Shown one piece after another: positions 11,521 to 24,178 of a stretch of DNA of 64,000 nucleotides; position 1 is the first letter of the stretch, and every line of letters starts with the position of its first letter. Both the position numbers and the translations under genes were made by a program. This stretch comes from Ceratopteris richardii (taxonomy: Eukaryota > Streptophyta > Polypodiopsida > Polypodiales > Pteridaceae), in assembly GCA_020310875.1 (NCBI GenBank), contig CM035407.1:219204753-219268752 (forward strand). Reading direction: 5' to 3'. The notes under the pieces are model-generated. The model did not search any database. It saw nothing but the letters and a program-made list of their open reading frames with translations, and was not told where the DNA came from.

Positions 11521-13114
11521 AACGCTGATTTGACATCCATGTGGTATAATGCCCATTTTTTTATGCATAGCTAGAGCTAATACTAGCAAAGTAGTAGTCA
11601 TCCTTGCTATTGGGGTAGACAATTCTTTGAAGTCAATACCTTTGACTTGAGAATAGCCTTGTACAACAATTCTAGCTTTTGACTTCTCCAAAGCACCATC
11701 TACCTTGTACTTTGGCTTCCAGATCCACTTGGTGCTGATGACATTCTACTTTGGAGGTTGATCCACTAGATCCCAAGTTCCGTTCTTCATGATAATGTTA
11801 TATTTTTTTTGCATAGCAGGTTTCCAGTCTAGATTTCAAAGTGCTTCTTCCACACTTGTCAGCTCCTTAGCTTGTTTGCCAATAATCTCAACAATCAATG
11901 TTGAGTTTACAATATGGGCCTCTGCCTACCTCTATTCCTCTATTCTCTATGATTTCCTTGGAGCATCTAGAATTTGTTCTGTTGACTATGGGATGGGATT
12001 TATGGAGTCATAGAGTTACCTCACCCACCATGGTAATGGCTTTTCCACTTGAGTGACAAGAGGTTGGTGACTTTCAGTTTCATCATCTCATGATGATGCT
12101 TCCTTTTCTTCCATAGAAGGGCTAGCTCTAGAATAGGTTTATAGTGGATCATTTATTCATCTAATGATCAAGTGAAAGCTTTCCTTTCCTCTCCCAGCAT
12201 GTGTGGCTGATCCTCCTTGAACACCACATTCTGACTCTCTATGGTCTTCTTTGCCTCAAGGACCTAAAGCTTGTAATCTTTCTTCTCTCTGTTGTACCCA
12301 AAGAAGATACATTTGGTGTTTTTTGGTTCAATCTTATTCCTCTCTTTGTCCGGAATGTGTACATAACACTCGCTTCCAAACACTTTCAAGTGGGAAACAA
12401 AAGGCTTTCTACTAATGTAGGCTTCTTACAGAGTCTTTCCATCAGGTTCCTTTGTGTAGCTATGACTCACAATGTAAATAGTCGTATTTAAGGCCTCTCC
12501 CCAAAAATAATTTGGCAATTCTTTTTGCTTCAACAAACACCTTGCTATTTCCATGATGGTTCAATTCCGGCATTCAACAACACCGTTCCTTTTAGGGATA
12601 TGGGCCCTCATGAGTTTGTTCTTGATTCCTTTGCCCTTGCAAAAAATCATCAAATTTTTTTTACGTGAACTCCCCGCAACGGTCCATCTAGAGTTTCATC
12701 TTCTTCCTAGTTTCAGTTTCAACAAGTTGAAGTCATTCTTTAAACTTACCAAAATCTTGAGCCTTATCATGAAGAAAATACACCCACATCTTCCTATTAT
12801 AGTCATCAATGAGTAACATGAAGTAGGAAGATCATCCTTATGTAGTCCTTTTTCCACACAAGTCAGCATGCACCAAGTCAAGAGGACCGCTTGCTCTATT
12901 GTTGCTTACTTGTGGAGATGCCTTCCTCTGTTACTTTCCCATCATGCAAGCTTCACACGGTTCCTTCATCTCTACAATTAGAGGAAGGTGAGCAACCATA
13001 CCTTTCTGAAGCATCTCTTTCCGTACCCAATATGGCCAAATCTTTCATGCCACAACTTACGTCAGCCCACATTGATTGTGGCTATAAGAGTAGACAACTT
13101 GTATAGGTTGTCCT
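11521..13114 (-). pseudogene. Copia X: pre-integrase, integrase and early RT
   Basis: Minus-strand reading from 13114 gives DNLYKL and LWHERFGHIGYG (pre-integrase). The integrase core follows near 12900-12600 (GPLDLVHADLCGKR, MLLIDDYNRKMWVYFLHDKA). The integrase C-terminal signature is near 12400-12300 (FGSECYVHIPDKERNKIEPK, then KCIFFGYN). An early RT block lies near 11690-11570 (KSKARIVVQGYSQVKGIDFK, ELSTPIARMTT). The remains are broken and stop at the junction with B gag. Confidence 0.75.
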
Positions 13115-14162
13115 TGTTGATGCAACTACTCCAATCCTAAATGTTTGGTCACTTATTCTAACGATCATATGTGCATTCATGTGTTAGCACATGAATGATC
13201 TCTTGAAAAAGATTGATTTTTACTCCTTCTAAAAGTGTATATATGGAAGCACTTGCAAACACAAATTCTTAGGAGAATCTTTCCACAAATTATTTCGTGA
13301 GGATTTATGGAAAATAAATTCCTTAAACTTTGGAACACTTTTCGGTAAAGATTCAAATTCAAACTTGAATCTTGGCTCCAACAAAAGGCTATAAAAGATG
13401 ACTACCTAGTCACGTGAAAATAAGGGCGAGATATAGCAGAGATTTCAAAAGAATTTGTGTGGCTGATGGAGCTCACATTATAGCTCTTCTATTTCCCTCA
13501 CAGTGTGAAATCATTCATTTCCAATGCCAATGTAATTCATGTGCATTAATACCTATAGTCCTCCCATGTCTCATCTCTTCTAATCTATCATATGCTACTT
13601 AGAAAATTGAGCTTCTCTGATCTATTTCTGAGTGTGTGCTTAATCATTTTTAGTGATTTAAGTTGGTATAGATTCATTACGTAGTCTATTTGTATGTTAC
13701 AAAATTTCATCTCAATTGCCTCAGCCATTCTCGAGATATGATTAGAACATTTCTCTCTAGTCTACATATTGTTAACTCCCTAAAATGTCGAGATGCATCA
13801 AAGTTTTGCTAAGCATAGTTGATCATTTAAAGTGAAATAACTTGTGAAGGTTAGCTATTGTAGTCAATTTGATACTCCCAAAAGGATTGTGTCCAATTGT
13901 TACCGTGAAAGGAGTATTGTTCATTCTCTAGAGTAGGTGAGGTGACCAAAATAGCAAGTTTTGGTTCATAGTGAAAAGTCCAAGTGATCTGTTTCGATCC
14001 AATGATTTGAGGATCATCATACAAAGTATGTGGGTGATTATTTGTGATTTTTGGAAAGCTCAAGAGGTCTACTTTGCACTCCTCAACTCAGTTTTGGGTG
14101 GTGTGAAGTAGGAATTTGCAACACAATATCATCTCTGGAAGGTGTCCACCATCTCTCCAATA
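13115..14162 (+). repeat. 5' LTR of Copia C
   Basis: This 1048-bp LTR begins TGTTGATGCAACTACTCC and ends CTCTCCAATA. It pairs with 17863-18897. A TATA-like TATAAAAG is at 13390-13397, with its counterpart at 18111-18118, a plausible start of the element's transcript. Confidence 0.85.
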
Positions 14163-14190
14163 GTGGTATCAAAGCAACATCAAGGTAAAA

Positions 14191-15066
14191 ATGGGAGATG
14201 GATTTCCTTCATTCATTGAAAAATTTGATAGGGGTAATTATCCAACTTGGTTCCTAAGGATGAAGGCTTACCTCCAAGGAAGAAGCTTGTATGGATACAT
14301 ATCTGAAGATAAAGAAATGCCAACCTTTAGAGGCCAGAAGGAACCAGCTTTGGATGGAGTTCACAACCTTGAAGAAGCAACCAAAGCAAAGTGTAGCTGG
14401 CTATGTGATCAACATGAAAGATGTAGCTCATCAACTTGGGCGTATTGGAGAAGAAATAGAAGAGTACTAGAGGGTAACGCATATCATAAATGGCATCAAG
14501 GCTGATGACAAATGGGTCTTTTACCATAATAATGGACCTATATATGGACATGCAGATACCTGATCTCAAGACATTGATGAAGCAAATCTTGAAACATGAG
14601 ACAAAGCTCAACGAGAATGGAGATACTTCTAGAGGTAATCAATCTTCTTCCCTTTATACAGATAAAAATAAGAGTAAAAATAAAGGCAAAGGTAAGAAGA
14701 ATGAAAAAGATGCAAGTACCTCTCAAGTGAATTTCACAGGTGGAGGAAGAGGTACTAGAGGAAGGGGTAGAAGAGGAAAGCAAGGTAGGGGGATCAACCA
14801 TATAACTCTTCATCTTGCATCATTTTTGGCTTGACCAATCATACAATAGATGAATGCTTCAGGAACACAAAGAATCAGAGTGGACAATCAAGAGGCAGGT
14901 TCAGTAGAGGAGAAAATTACTGCCATCACAATTATAACCAAGGCTACAAAAAAACATATCAAGGAGGCTTTAGAGTCAGAAGAGACTACAACAACTATAG
15001 AGATGATCAAGGGGATTCCCTATTACTCATGAATATGATAGTGAAGCAAGGTAAAGATGATGAGTA
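14191..15066 (+). pseudogene. Copia C gag and knuckle region
   Basis: The ATG at 14191 gives MGDGFPSFIEKFDRGNYPTW, a Copia gag start related to family B/E. A Lys-rich stretch and Gly-Arg-rich repeats (GGGRGTRGRGRRGKQGRG) at about 14740-14800 precede a knuckle-like area, as in other plant Copia gags. Near 15000 the text DYNNYRDDQGDSLLLMNM parallels the same place in copy E, and a DSSCSNHVADN-type protease start follows at about 15080-15115. The remains are broken. Confidence 0.75.
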
Positions 15067-17862
15067 AGTACTCTATATTGACTCTAGTTGTTCCAATCAT
15101 GTAGCAGACAATGTAGCAATATTTTATGACCTTGAAGAACCCAAAGGAAAGCATCAAGTTGAGACGGGTGATGAAACTAGGGACTCAATAAAGAAGATTG
15201 GAAATGTTAAAGCATCTGATGTTAACATGAAGCTTCTAAGCAAGGTATTGCATGTGCCAACAATAACTAAGAATCTAGTCAATGTTGGACAGATTGTTGA
15301 GAAGGGTTTACATGTTAGATTCACAAGGTATGGTGCTTATGTGGAGGACCCTTAACAAGTCTTCAAGAGGATTTCAAAAGGTGAGAAATCTAGTAGACTT
15401 TTTATCTTTGAAGTTGAAGATACAATAAATATTGCTATCTTCAATTATAACGACCAAACCCTATGTGAATTGAAGATATGACATAAGAGACTAGGACATA
15501 TAGGTGAAAGGAGATTGAAAAAAACATGTAGGGATCAGAGTGTGCTTGGCATCCCAAATGCATCTAAGCAACACATGATTACAAATGTGGAGCATGCCAA
15601 TTTTGCCAAACACATAGGTAACCATTCAACTTCTGACATGATTTTGACTCCTTCTTATAGGACAGATCCATAAAGAGAGTGACTAAAACAAGGTACATTC
15701 TTAAACAGAATGGAGTGGGAGGGAGAAGAAATAGATTAAGCGTAGAGGCTACAAGATCAATGATGAATAAGAAAAAACTCGCTAATTATCTATGGGCAGA
15801 GGCTCTTTCCATAGTAACTTACCTAATCAATAGGCTTCCATCCAAGTCTCTGGATGTGATGAAACCTTATAAGCGATGGAATGGTAGAAGACCTTCTTTA
15901 GATCATTGTAAGATCTTTGTGTGCATTGCTTATGCACACATACCCTCAAAGATTAGGGGAAATCTTGATCCAAAAGCTAAAAGATGCATATTTATTGGCT
16001 ATGATCAAAATCAGAAAGGATATAGGTTATAGTTGGAGAATGATTTTCCAAATCTGACTAAGGAAGAGCACATACATCAGAGGATGTCAACTCAGAAGAT
16101 GAAGAACAAATTGATTTTGAAGCTTGGAAGTCGAAGGACAAAGCAAAGTTAAAAAAATTGGAAGACATTCTAGAGTCATCCGATCAAGCACTTAGAAGAT
16201 CTCAAAGGGAAAGCAAGGGACCTATAAGGTATGGTTAATTATGACACATCACTATTCACCAAGCATTCTTTATACATAGCCAAAGACTTTACGTTAGAGG
16301 AACCATCTTCATTTGAAGAAGCCAACAAGAAAGAAGAATGGAGAGAAGCTATGCAAGAGGAAATTGAAGCACTTCAAGAGAATAGCACTTGGGATTTGGT
16401 TCCCAAAAAACCATTCATGAAAGTAATAGGATCAAGGTGGATTTACAAAGTAAAAAAGAATTCAGATGGCAGAATAAATAGGTATAAAGCAAGGCTAGTA
16501 GCAAAGGGGTTTGCTCAAACCCATGGAGTGGATTATGAGGAGAACTTCTCACCTGTAGCCAAGATGCCAACTATCAAAGTTTTAGTAAGTATTTTTGCTT
16601 CAAAGAATTGGAACTTGTAGCAATTAGATGTTAAAAATGCATTCCTTAATGGGTGGATCTTTGAAGAAGTCGACATGGCCCAACCACCAGGATATGAAGA
16701 CAAAGAAAAGCTTGATTATGTATGTAAATTAAGGAAGGCATTGTATGGTTTAAAGCAAGTTCCTAGAGCTTGGAACCATAGGCTGGTCACATACTTGCAG
16801 GACCAACGTTTTGTTGTAAGCAAGGCACATTCTCCATTGTTCATTAAGAAGACTAATTCAGAGGTTATTTATCTATGTGTTTATGTGGATGACATTATCA
16901 TTATAGGAAATAATGGCAATGTCATCAAGAAGATTAAAACCCTGATGAAGGAGAAGTTCATGATCAATGGTCTTGGATTGCTTATATATTTTCTTGGTTT
17001 GGAGATTGTTCATACAAAATCTGGTGTTTTCATTACTGGGAGAAAGTACATTCATGATATACTATTCAAGTTCAAAATGGAAAATGCAAAAATTACAGGC
17101 ACACCCATGGAATTGAATCACAAACTAAGTGCTCATGAAGGAGAGCTACTTGAACACATTATAGGTTATCAAAGTCTTGTTGGGAGTCCCAATAATGAAA
17201 CCCTAACAAGAGTGGATATATGTTATAAGATGAGTACATTGAGTCAATTCTTGCATACACCAAGAAAGCCTCACATGGAAGCTACCAAAAGGATCTTAAA
17301 GTACGTGAAAAGTACCATAAATCAAGGCCCATTTTATCCATTTACATCTGACTTAGATATCAAGCTATACTGCGATATAGCTTGGGTTGGCTCAAAAGAT
17401 GATAGGAGGAGCACCTTTGGCTACTTATCTTTTGTAGGGTCTAAGTTAATTTCATGGTCATCAACGAAACAACCAATTGTCGCATTGTCATCAACTAAAG
17501 CTGAATATAGGGGCCTAGCAAATGCAACACAAGAGGCAATGTGGTTAAAGCTATTCTACTCAAATTTGGGGCTACATAAATAGACTCCAATGATCTTTGG
17601 AAATAATACTATCTCACTATATTTTGGCTCCTAATCCTTTATATTATGCAAGGACTAAGCACATTGAAGTGCATTATCATTGTTTGAGAGACAAACTACT
17701 TAGCAAGGACATACAATTGTCCTATGTATCAAAAAACTTGCAATGTGCAGATATTCTAACTAAATCTTTAGATGAAACAAAATTGAATAGATTCACGATG
17801 ATTGGATTGCAGGAGATCAAAGAGATTTTAAGCCCAAGCATGTTAGGCTTGAGTTTGAAGCT
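15067..17862 (+). pseudogene. Copia C pol remains
   Basis: Protease and pre-integrase text lie at about 15070-15600 (SKVLHVPTITKNLVNVGQIV-like). The integrase C-terminal part is at 15720-16030 (NYLWAEALSIVTYLINRLPS, then KRCIFIGYDQNQKGYRL). RT is at 16230-17150: KVIGSRWIYKVKKNSDGRIN, ALYGLKQVPRAWN, and the active-site block [13 protein letters not shown] near 16877. RNase H is at about 17340-17860 (YCDIAWVGSKDDRRSTFGYL, STKAEYRGLANATQEAMWLK). RT and RNase H read unusually well for this stack. The element remains broken. Confidence 0.8.
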
Positions 17863-18897
17863 ATTGATGCAATTACACCAATCCTAAATGCTTGTTCATA
17901 TGTGCATTTATGTGTTAACACATGAATGATCTCTTGAAAAAGATTGATTTTTACTCCTTGTAAAAGTGCATATTTGGAACCACTTGCAATCACAAGTTTG
18001 TAGGAGCAAATTATTTGGTGGCAATTTATGGAAAATCGAGTCCCAAAATTTTGGAGCACTTTTAGGTAAAGATTCAAATTCAAACTTGAATCTTGGCCCC
18101 AACAATAGGCTATAAAAGAGGACTACCTAGTCATGCGAAAACAATGGGGAGATACAACCAAGATTTCAGAAGAATTTGTGTGGAATATTGAGCTCAAATT
18201 ATAGATCTTCTATTGCCCTCATGTTGTGCAATCACTCATTCCCAATGTCAATATAATTCATGTGGCATTAATACATATAGTCTTCCCATGTCTCATCTCT
18301 TCTACTCTGTAATATACTATTTAGAACAGTGAGTTTCTCTGATCTATTTCTCAGCATGTAATTGATCATCTTTTAGTGATTCAAGTTGATATAGATTCAT
18401 TAGATATTCTATTTGTATGGTACAAAGTTTGATGTCAATTGCCTCAGCCATTAATGAGATATGATCAAACCATTGCTTTGTCATCTGCATACTCTTAACT
18501 CCCTAAAATGTCGAGATGCATCTCAATTTTTGTAAGAATCATTCCTTGAGCATAGTTAACCATTTTAAGTGAAATAAATTTTGATGGCTAGCTACTTTAT
18601 TCAATTAAATATTCCCAAAACAATTTTGTCCAATTGTTATGAGAAAAGGAGTAATGTTCATTTTCCTGAGCAAGTGTGGTGACCAAAATAGCAAGTTTTG
18701 GTTCATAGTGAAAAGTCTAGGTTATCTATTTTGGTCTAGTGATTTGAGGATCATCTTCCAAAGTACTTGGGTGATTATTTGTGCTTCGTAGAAAGCTAAA
18801 GAGGTTAATTTTGCACTTCTAAACTCTGTTTTGGCTGTTGTGAAGCAAATTCACAGCACCATCTCATCTCTAGAAGGTGTCCACCATCTCTTCAATA
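17863..18897 (+). repeat. 3' LTR of Copia C
   Basis: This LTR of about 1035 bp begins TTGATGCAATTACACCAATC and ends TCTCTTCAATA. It is the partner of 13115-14162. The first 300 bp show roughly 10 percent mismatches plus small gaps by eye. Confidence 0.8.
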
Positions 18898-20045
18898 GTC
18901 CCTCCTTATTTAGGTCCCAAAAACATTGTTGTTTTGATCCAGAATGTTAGTTCTTGTCTTGCTAAAAGACACCTCATGACCTTGATCTGTTATAGAAGCT
19001 ATCCAAAGCGAATTTCTTTTGATTTGCAAAACATACAATGTGTCCAAAAGGTTTCTAATATCCCCATTATGGTTATTAAAAGACACCATACCTCTGACGT
19101 TAGTAGGACATCTTGCATTGTTTCCTAGCTTTACCATGATAGGTTACACTGTAACAAAAAACTCAAGCTCAGTTTTAGTAGTGTTAGCAACCTCCTTGGC
19201 CTTACCACTTTTCGAAGAACCACTATTCTCCTTTGCCTTCTTAATGCGATAGTCTTCGATTCTATGGCCTTTCTTCTTGTAGTGAAAACATTCTCCCTTG
19301 AGCTTCTTCTTGTCCTTTTCTTTTTGTCCCCATCTTTCCAAGAATCCGTTTTAGTACCTTTGGCACTTACCATGAATGCAACTTGTCCATTACTGCTATC
19401 ATTCCTTGCCTTGAGCCGTAGCTCCTCCTCCATAAGTAAGGCACTAATTTCTTCAAAGGTTAACACATGCGGTCTGATCTAGGTATTAAGGGTAGTTACC
19501 AGACTGTCAAACTTTGGTTGACAAATTCAAAGAGAATGCCGAGCTAGCTCCTTACTTGACTTTGGTACACTTTCTTCCACCATTTGATCTCGTAGATTCT
19601 TTATGCGAGTAACAAACACTTTAGTAGTCTCCCAATCAGCAAACCTTTCTGTTGCTAGTTGATTCTCCATGTTCTGATTCCATTTCTGATTCAAAGTTTC
19701 ATATTATTTATTTTATATGTTCCAAGCCCTACACACCTTTGTGGTGTGTTGAATGAGAGTCAAAACATATCAAAAGTACTTGTAACTAAAGTATATAGTG
19801 CATTTTCCTTCCTATGCTTCCAAGCATGTAAAAGATTAGCATCAAGAGGAATCATTCGACCAAAGACTATTTGAGTTGGATGCTTCTTGGGGCTCATAAT
19901 CAGTACCAAGTATAGTCTCGAGCAGCTCATATGACTCAAGGATAGAAGTGATCTTAAATTTCCAAAAGGTGTAATAAGTACCATCAAGTTTACCTTCTGT
20001 GAAGCTTGGTGGTTGTATGAGCATTGTTTGCATGACCGGCATCAT
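18898..20045 (-). pseudogene. Copia X gag, knuckle and pre-integrase
   Basis: The minus-strand gag starts near 20045 (MMPVMQTMLIQPPSFTEGKL, then DGTYYTFWKFKITSILES), the F-x-G-x-x-Y-x-x-W pattern of Copia gag. LTFEEISALLMEEELRLKAR follows near 19460-19400, and the knuckle region CFHYKKKGHRIEDY near 19270. The piece nearest C (19137-18905) reads VSFNNHNGDIRNLLDTLYVL and IASITDQGHEVSFSKTRTN, the typical section between protease and pre-integrase. The remains are broken. Confidence 0.8.
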
Positions 20046-20213
20046 TACTGCTCTAATTTGTGTTCCACATACTCCTGTTGATGAACCCCCTTGGTTCCCA
20101 ATAATAGATGATGAAACATCACTTCACATGTTCTCTCTAAAAACGTTCAAAGGCCTTTGTGACTTCTATGTGTTTTCTTTGCGATACTTAAAACCTCCTA
20201 AACTCGGATACCA

Positions 20214-21030
20214 TGTTAGAAAAATTGATCAAGACGAGCAAGGCAATGAAATAAGATCATTAAGTAGAGTAATCATGAGAAGTAGAACACACTAGGAGAA
20301 GTTGTACATAGATAGAGAGATAGAGAACTCCAATTCTCAAGTTTTCAACGATAATGTAGGTGTGCTCCCACTTTGGAGCTTCAATGGTGATATAAACAAA
20401 ATCTACATGAAGGGCTTTATAGTGTGTGTACCCGTGATTTCTCCTCACTGATTGTTCCTCCCTAACCCTCTGATTAACGCATGATCTTTGAGAACGCCTA
20501 ATGCTATGTTTTAGGCATGACCGTCGGGATCATCTATAATTTTGAAACATCCCAAATTACCTAATTACTAAATTGAGTAAACCATCGGATTGAACACCCA
20601 TAGGACTTGACACCCACTTGATTGGACCTCCATAACTCCCAAAAAAGGTTTGTAAGTCCAGACTAGACATCCATCAGACACATTTGGACTGTTGAATCGG
20701 TCATTGTAATTTCAGACTGGTTCACTATGGAATTAATCAACATAATTTCAGATAGGTTGATCACTGAATTGTCATACCTCTAGACTTCCTCCAAGATTCC
20801 AAACTGAGTATCACCATTCGAGATTGGTTGACAAAGAAACTACCATACCTCCAAAATCCTCATGAAGTCACCATAATTCTAGATTGATTGACTATCAATA
20901 TATCCTACCTCCAGAATTTCGATGTAACTAAAGTATATGCCCTAGCTAGCCTTCATACTAGACTCACATAGATCATCCAAAACTTTTTGTTGGTCTGATG
21001 TAGAACTCCTCACACATGCTTGGACTGTCA
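20214..21030 (-). repeat. 5' LTR of Copia X
   Basis: The plus strand shows GGATACCA at 20207-20214, the complement of a TGGTATCC primer-binding site, overlapping TGTTAGAAAAATTGATC, the LTR end in plus orientation. The LTR runs about 817 bp to CTGTCA at 21030, after which family B text resumes (GTGGAGAATTCTCCAAGC, alike in copy E). The partner LTR is not present. The right half is rich in short imperfect repeats of the type GATTG-GTTGAC-A. Confidence 0.65.
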
Positions 21031-22678
21031 TAGTGGAGAATTCTCCAAGCAAGCACCTAGAAGGTGAAGAAAGGCAAAAAGACAACCAAAAAGGTATTGA
21101 TATGATTCCACATTTTTTACAAAGCATTCAATCTAGTTGGCAAGTTTTAGAGGAACCCTCAACCTATGAAGAGGCAAAGGGAAACCTTGATTGTGAAAAG
21201 TCCTTGAAAGTAGAAATTGATGAATTCAAGGAGATGGACACTTGGGATTTAGTTCCAATGACATCGAATCAAATATGTAGTTGGTTGCAGATGGGCATAT
21301 AAAGTTAAAAGAAACTTAGATAGTTCAAATTTAGGTACAATGCAAGATTAGTCTCCAAAGGATGCTCACAAACTCATGGTATAGACTATGAGGAAATATT
21401 CTCACTAGTTGCAAAGATGAATACAATCAGAACATTGATAAGTGTAGTTGCTGCAAGAAATAGGAGACTCCTCCAACTTGCTATAAAAAATCCATTCCTA
21501 AATGGTTAGATAAGTGAAGAGGTATACATGTCACAATCAACAAGTTTTGAAGACCCTAATCATACATCTTATCTTTGTAGACTTAAGAAAGAACTTTATA
21601 TATTGAAACAAGCTCTTAGAGTTTGGAATTATAGGTTGATTACATACCTTCCAGATCAAGGGTTAAAAGCTAGCAACTCAGATCCTTCTCTATTCATGAA
21701 AAGGGATCACAATGAGGTTATTTATCTATGTGTATATGTAGATGTTACTATTGTGACACGTGATGATCTTAATTGCATTCAAAGGTCAAGAGACACATGC
21801 AAGAGGAGTTCAAAATCAGTGATTTAGGTGAGATCACATGTTTCCTAGGTATGCAAGTGATTTGTAAAGATGAAGGGATGTATCTAATTCACATAAGATA
21901 AATTCAAGACCTACTCTCATGTTCATAATGGATAACACAAAGCTTTCACGTACACCTTTGAAATTAAATTATAAACTATGTGTCTATGTAGCTGAGAAGA
22001 TTGATGATCCTAAAGAGTATCACCGCTTAGTTGGTAGCTTGATATATGCTACTCACACAAGACCGGACATATCATATAGTGTGGGAGTTTAGTTAGTTCT
22101 TGCACTCACCTAAAAGGCCACACATTGATGTTGCAAAGAGAGTACTTAGGTACCTCAAAGGGACACTTAATGAAGGTATCTATTATCCTTACTCTTTTGA
22201 TTTAGGTATCAAAATCTATTCAAATGCAGATTGGGCAAGAGCAAAGGATGATAGAAGTACCTCTGGATACTTAGGATTTGCAAGTTCAAAATTGGTATCG
22301 TGAAGTTCCAAGAAGCAACCAATATTTGCTTTATCTTGAGCTCAAGCACAATATAGAGGTCTAACTCGTGCAACTTAAGAAGCAATATGGCTCAAGGAGT
22401 TCTACTTAGATTTGGGACTTGTAACTTCCAAACCTCACTTACTTGGAGATAATGAAAGTTCCATGCATCTAGCTACAAATAGAAGTCTATTATCACTTTG
22501 TGAGGGAGAAGCTTATGGAAAAGGAAATCAACATTTCAAATGTTCCTACTAAGAAGCAAATAGGAGACATGATGATAAAGGCACTCGATGGGATAAAGCT
22601 TTGTATATTCAAAGCTATGGCAGGCATTCAACCTATCAGAGAATGAAGACCAAAGCATACTTTATCTTGAGGGGGAGC
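21031..22678 (+). pseudogene. Copia B RT and RNase H remains
   Basis: Family B text resumes in the linker between integrase and RT (EGEERQKDNQKGIDMIPHFL; copy E has the same phrase). RT follows at about 21290-21900 (LKKELYILKQALRVWNYRLI and the CVYVDVTIVTRDDLN block near 21730). RNase H is at 22020-22640 (RPHIDVAKRVLRYLKGTLNE, IYSNADWARAKDDRSTSGYL). A purine-rich tract, GAGGGGGAGC, at about 22669-22678 sits right before the 3' LTR, the usual plus-strand primer. The remains are broken in many places. Confidence 0.8.
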
Positions 22679-23767
22679 TGTTGGAATAGGAAGCTTTCAT
22701 TATTCTTAAGGTGGATATGTTCTACATCAAATCCATCATCTAGATGGTGCCATATATGTACCTTGAAGAATAGCACTTATGTGAACTTTATTTCTTTGTA
22801 TTAATTGGTTGATCACATAGGATCATTTCTAGTAAGGTTCAAGGTATTTAACTTTGTAAAGGAAGAGAGTAAAAGGACTAAAGGCTAGGAGTTAGAAGCC
22901 TTGAGATTGATTCTCAATCAATCAACCAAGAAGTAGATATGACTTCAACTTTCTCTTCTCCTAGATTGTAGGAAATGATTCCAATCAATCTAAACTAGCA
23001 AACCTTCCTAATTTTGAATTCAAATTCAAGAAGAAAATGTCTGGTCATATCCTCAAGTCTTTATATAAAGACTCCAAAACATTTGTAAATTAATTAGAGT
23101 GGTGATTTCAAGCATAACATATACTCTCTGATCATTGCTTGGTGCTACTTCTATTCTTTGCTCCTTCTTCTTCAGACACAATCAACTTGCAAAGATTTCT
23201 CATCTCTCTATGGAACTCCAAATCGAGTGTTTAGGCATTCATTGGAAAGGTACAACTGTACAGTTTTCGTGTACAAAGTTTCAAGTCATTTCTTTTTGTA
23301 ATTTTAGAGAAATTTGAGTTTTACAATCTTGGGGTCATTGTCTACACATCCCAAAAAAATTGAAATGACATTCAATGAGTGTAAGGGTGATTACTCCATC
23401 ATTAGTGGATATAAATTAGGGATTTTATGCAGTTTAGCAAGCCAAACATAGGTATGACACTCCCATAAAAGAAAGTTTTCCAATTGTAACTGTGTTGGTG
23501 ACTCTCACTGTTTGAAGTCATAACTTCCATCCATTTTCAAAAGGTTTTTGTGAGCTATTCAAGGTGCAAGTTATCTCTTTTGCATCAACTTGTTCTTGTT
23601 GATGTTCCAAAGCACCTATTGGGTTTTATTATAGTAACCACAAGCTTACAAGGTCTGCTTTACATATCCAAAGAGGTAGGGCTGATCCTATGCTGGTTTG
23701 GTGGACCAACTTCACCACTTGACAACTCAAGTTTCAAAGTCTCTCCAAGCTTCTCCAACTTCTTTTA
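22679..23767 (+). repeat. 3' LTR of Copia B
   Basis: This LTR of about 1089 bp begins TGTTGGAATAGG and ends CCAACTTCTTTTA. It is partner to 9606-10686 and related to the copy E LTR at 58743-59819. Directly after it, A2 RNase H text resumes at the ATATG target repeat. Confidence 0.85.
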
Positions 23768-23951
23768 ATATGTACCCACATAAGAGAACATTGCAGACCT
23801 TTTCACAAAGGCTCTACCTAGGGAGAATTTTGAAGTTTCTACAAATCTTGGGGCTTAATTCCTTTTGTGGATTGATTCCACATAGCTTTGCACTTCCTTA
23901 TAAATGAGTGCTAGATCCTTGTTCACCACATTACTCCAACGGGGGATTCCT
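23768..23951 (+). pseudogene. Copia A2 3' end: RNase H tail and purine tract
   Basis: The text after B gives a PTKENIAD-FTKALPREN-type ending and a LQILGL stretch, the standard C-terminus of plant Copia RNase H. A non-coding stretch follows, then the purine-rich ACGGGGGATTCC at about 23939-23950 just before the LTR. This completes element A2 on the far side of insertion B. Confidence 0.75.
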
Positions 23952-24178
23952 TGATATATTCAAGTAGTGATATGTGTATACATTGTGGTACCATCAAAGC
24001 ACTTTTTTCCCTTTTTAGGAGGGTTTTCCCCCCAGTTTGTATATACACATATAAACCTAATGGGTTACTTATCTTTATACATTCTCTTGGTAATAGATTA
24101 AGTATTGTGTGTTGTGCTCAAAGTTTCTTCTTCTTCCTTGTGTTGTTCACGTGCTTCCATAGACCTCAAAATCCAATA
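23952..24178 (+). repeat. 3' LTR of Copia A2
   Basis: This LTR of about 227 bp begins TGATATATTCAAGTAGTGA and ends AAAATCCAATA. It aligns with 4881-5111 over its length, including the TTTAGGAGG block and TATTGTGTGTTGTGCTC. The next five bases, GCCTT, nearly match the five before the 5' LTR, GCCAT. Confidence 0.85.

Larger units (their letters stand above)
13115..18897 (+). mobile_element. Copia C, innermost element of the left stack
   Basis: This Copia element has two LTRs of about 1.04 kb (13115-14162 and 17863-18897), a primer-binding site GTGGTATCAAAGC at 14163, and gag, protease, integrase, RT and RNase H in order. GTCCT (13110-13114) and GTCCC (18898-18902) flank it, a near-exact 5-bp target repeat inside Copia X. 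At 5.8 kb it is structurally whole. Its frames carry roughly ten or more breaks, and part of the integrase region is hard to recognise. The LTRs look about a tenth diverged by eye over the first 300 bp, so even this innermost layer is old. Confidence 0.85.
11521..21030 (-). mobile_element. Copia X, minus-strand Ty1/Copia, split by element C
   Basis: This minus-strand Copia fossil lies inside B. From its 5' side it has an LTR (20214-21030), a primer-binding site just left of it, gag (20045 down to about 19150), a pre-integrase part (19137-18905), then, beyond inserted Copia C, GAG-pre-integrase, integrase and early RT (13114-11521). Text on both sides of C is continuous in sense: the right side ends just before an NLYKL block that begins the left side. 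It is incomplete, with its 3' side not present, and much broken. Family X is distinct from A, B, C and D. Confidence 0.8.
9608..23767 (+). mobile_element. Copia B, Ty1/Copia family B, holding X and C
   Basis: This Copia fossil has two long LTRs (about 9606-10686 and 22679-23767, about 1.08 kb each), a primer-binding site TGGTATCAAAGC at 10688, a gag piece (10709-11520) and an RT to RNase H piece (21031-22650). Copia X, itself carrying C, lies between them. The motif ATATG borders it on both sides (9603-9607 and 23768-23772), fitting a 5-bp target repeat in A2. The same family occurs as copy E at the right edge, which shows the full domain set. B is incomplete: the region from protease to integrase is not seen. 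It has many breaks. Confidence 0.8.
4881..24178 (+). mobile_element. Copia A2, Ty1/Copia family A, split by element B
   Basis: This is a Copia fossil with both LTRs (4881-5111 and 23952-24178), a primer-binding site, gag, protease, integrase, RT and RNase H, interrupted after about 9607 by Copia B and resumed at 23768. The RNase H tail before the gap reads ITLAYV and after it PTKENIAD-like text continues, as expected for one element. G1 bases GCCAT and GCCTT flank it, a near-exact 5-bp target repeat. With B removed on paper it is about 5.1 kb, normal for Copia. It is broken by many stops and shifts, probably well over a dozen, and is old. Confidence 0.85.
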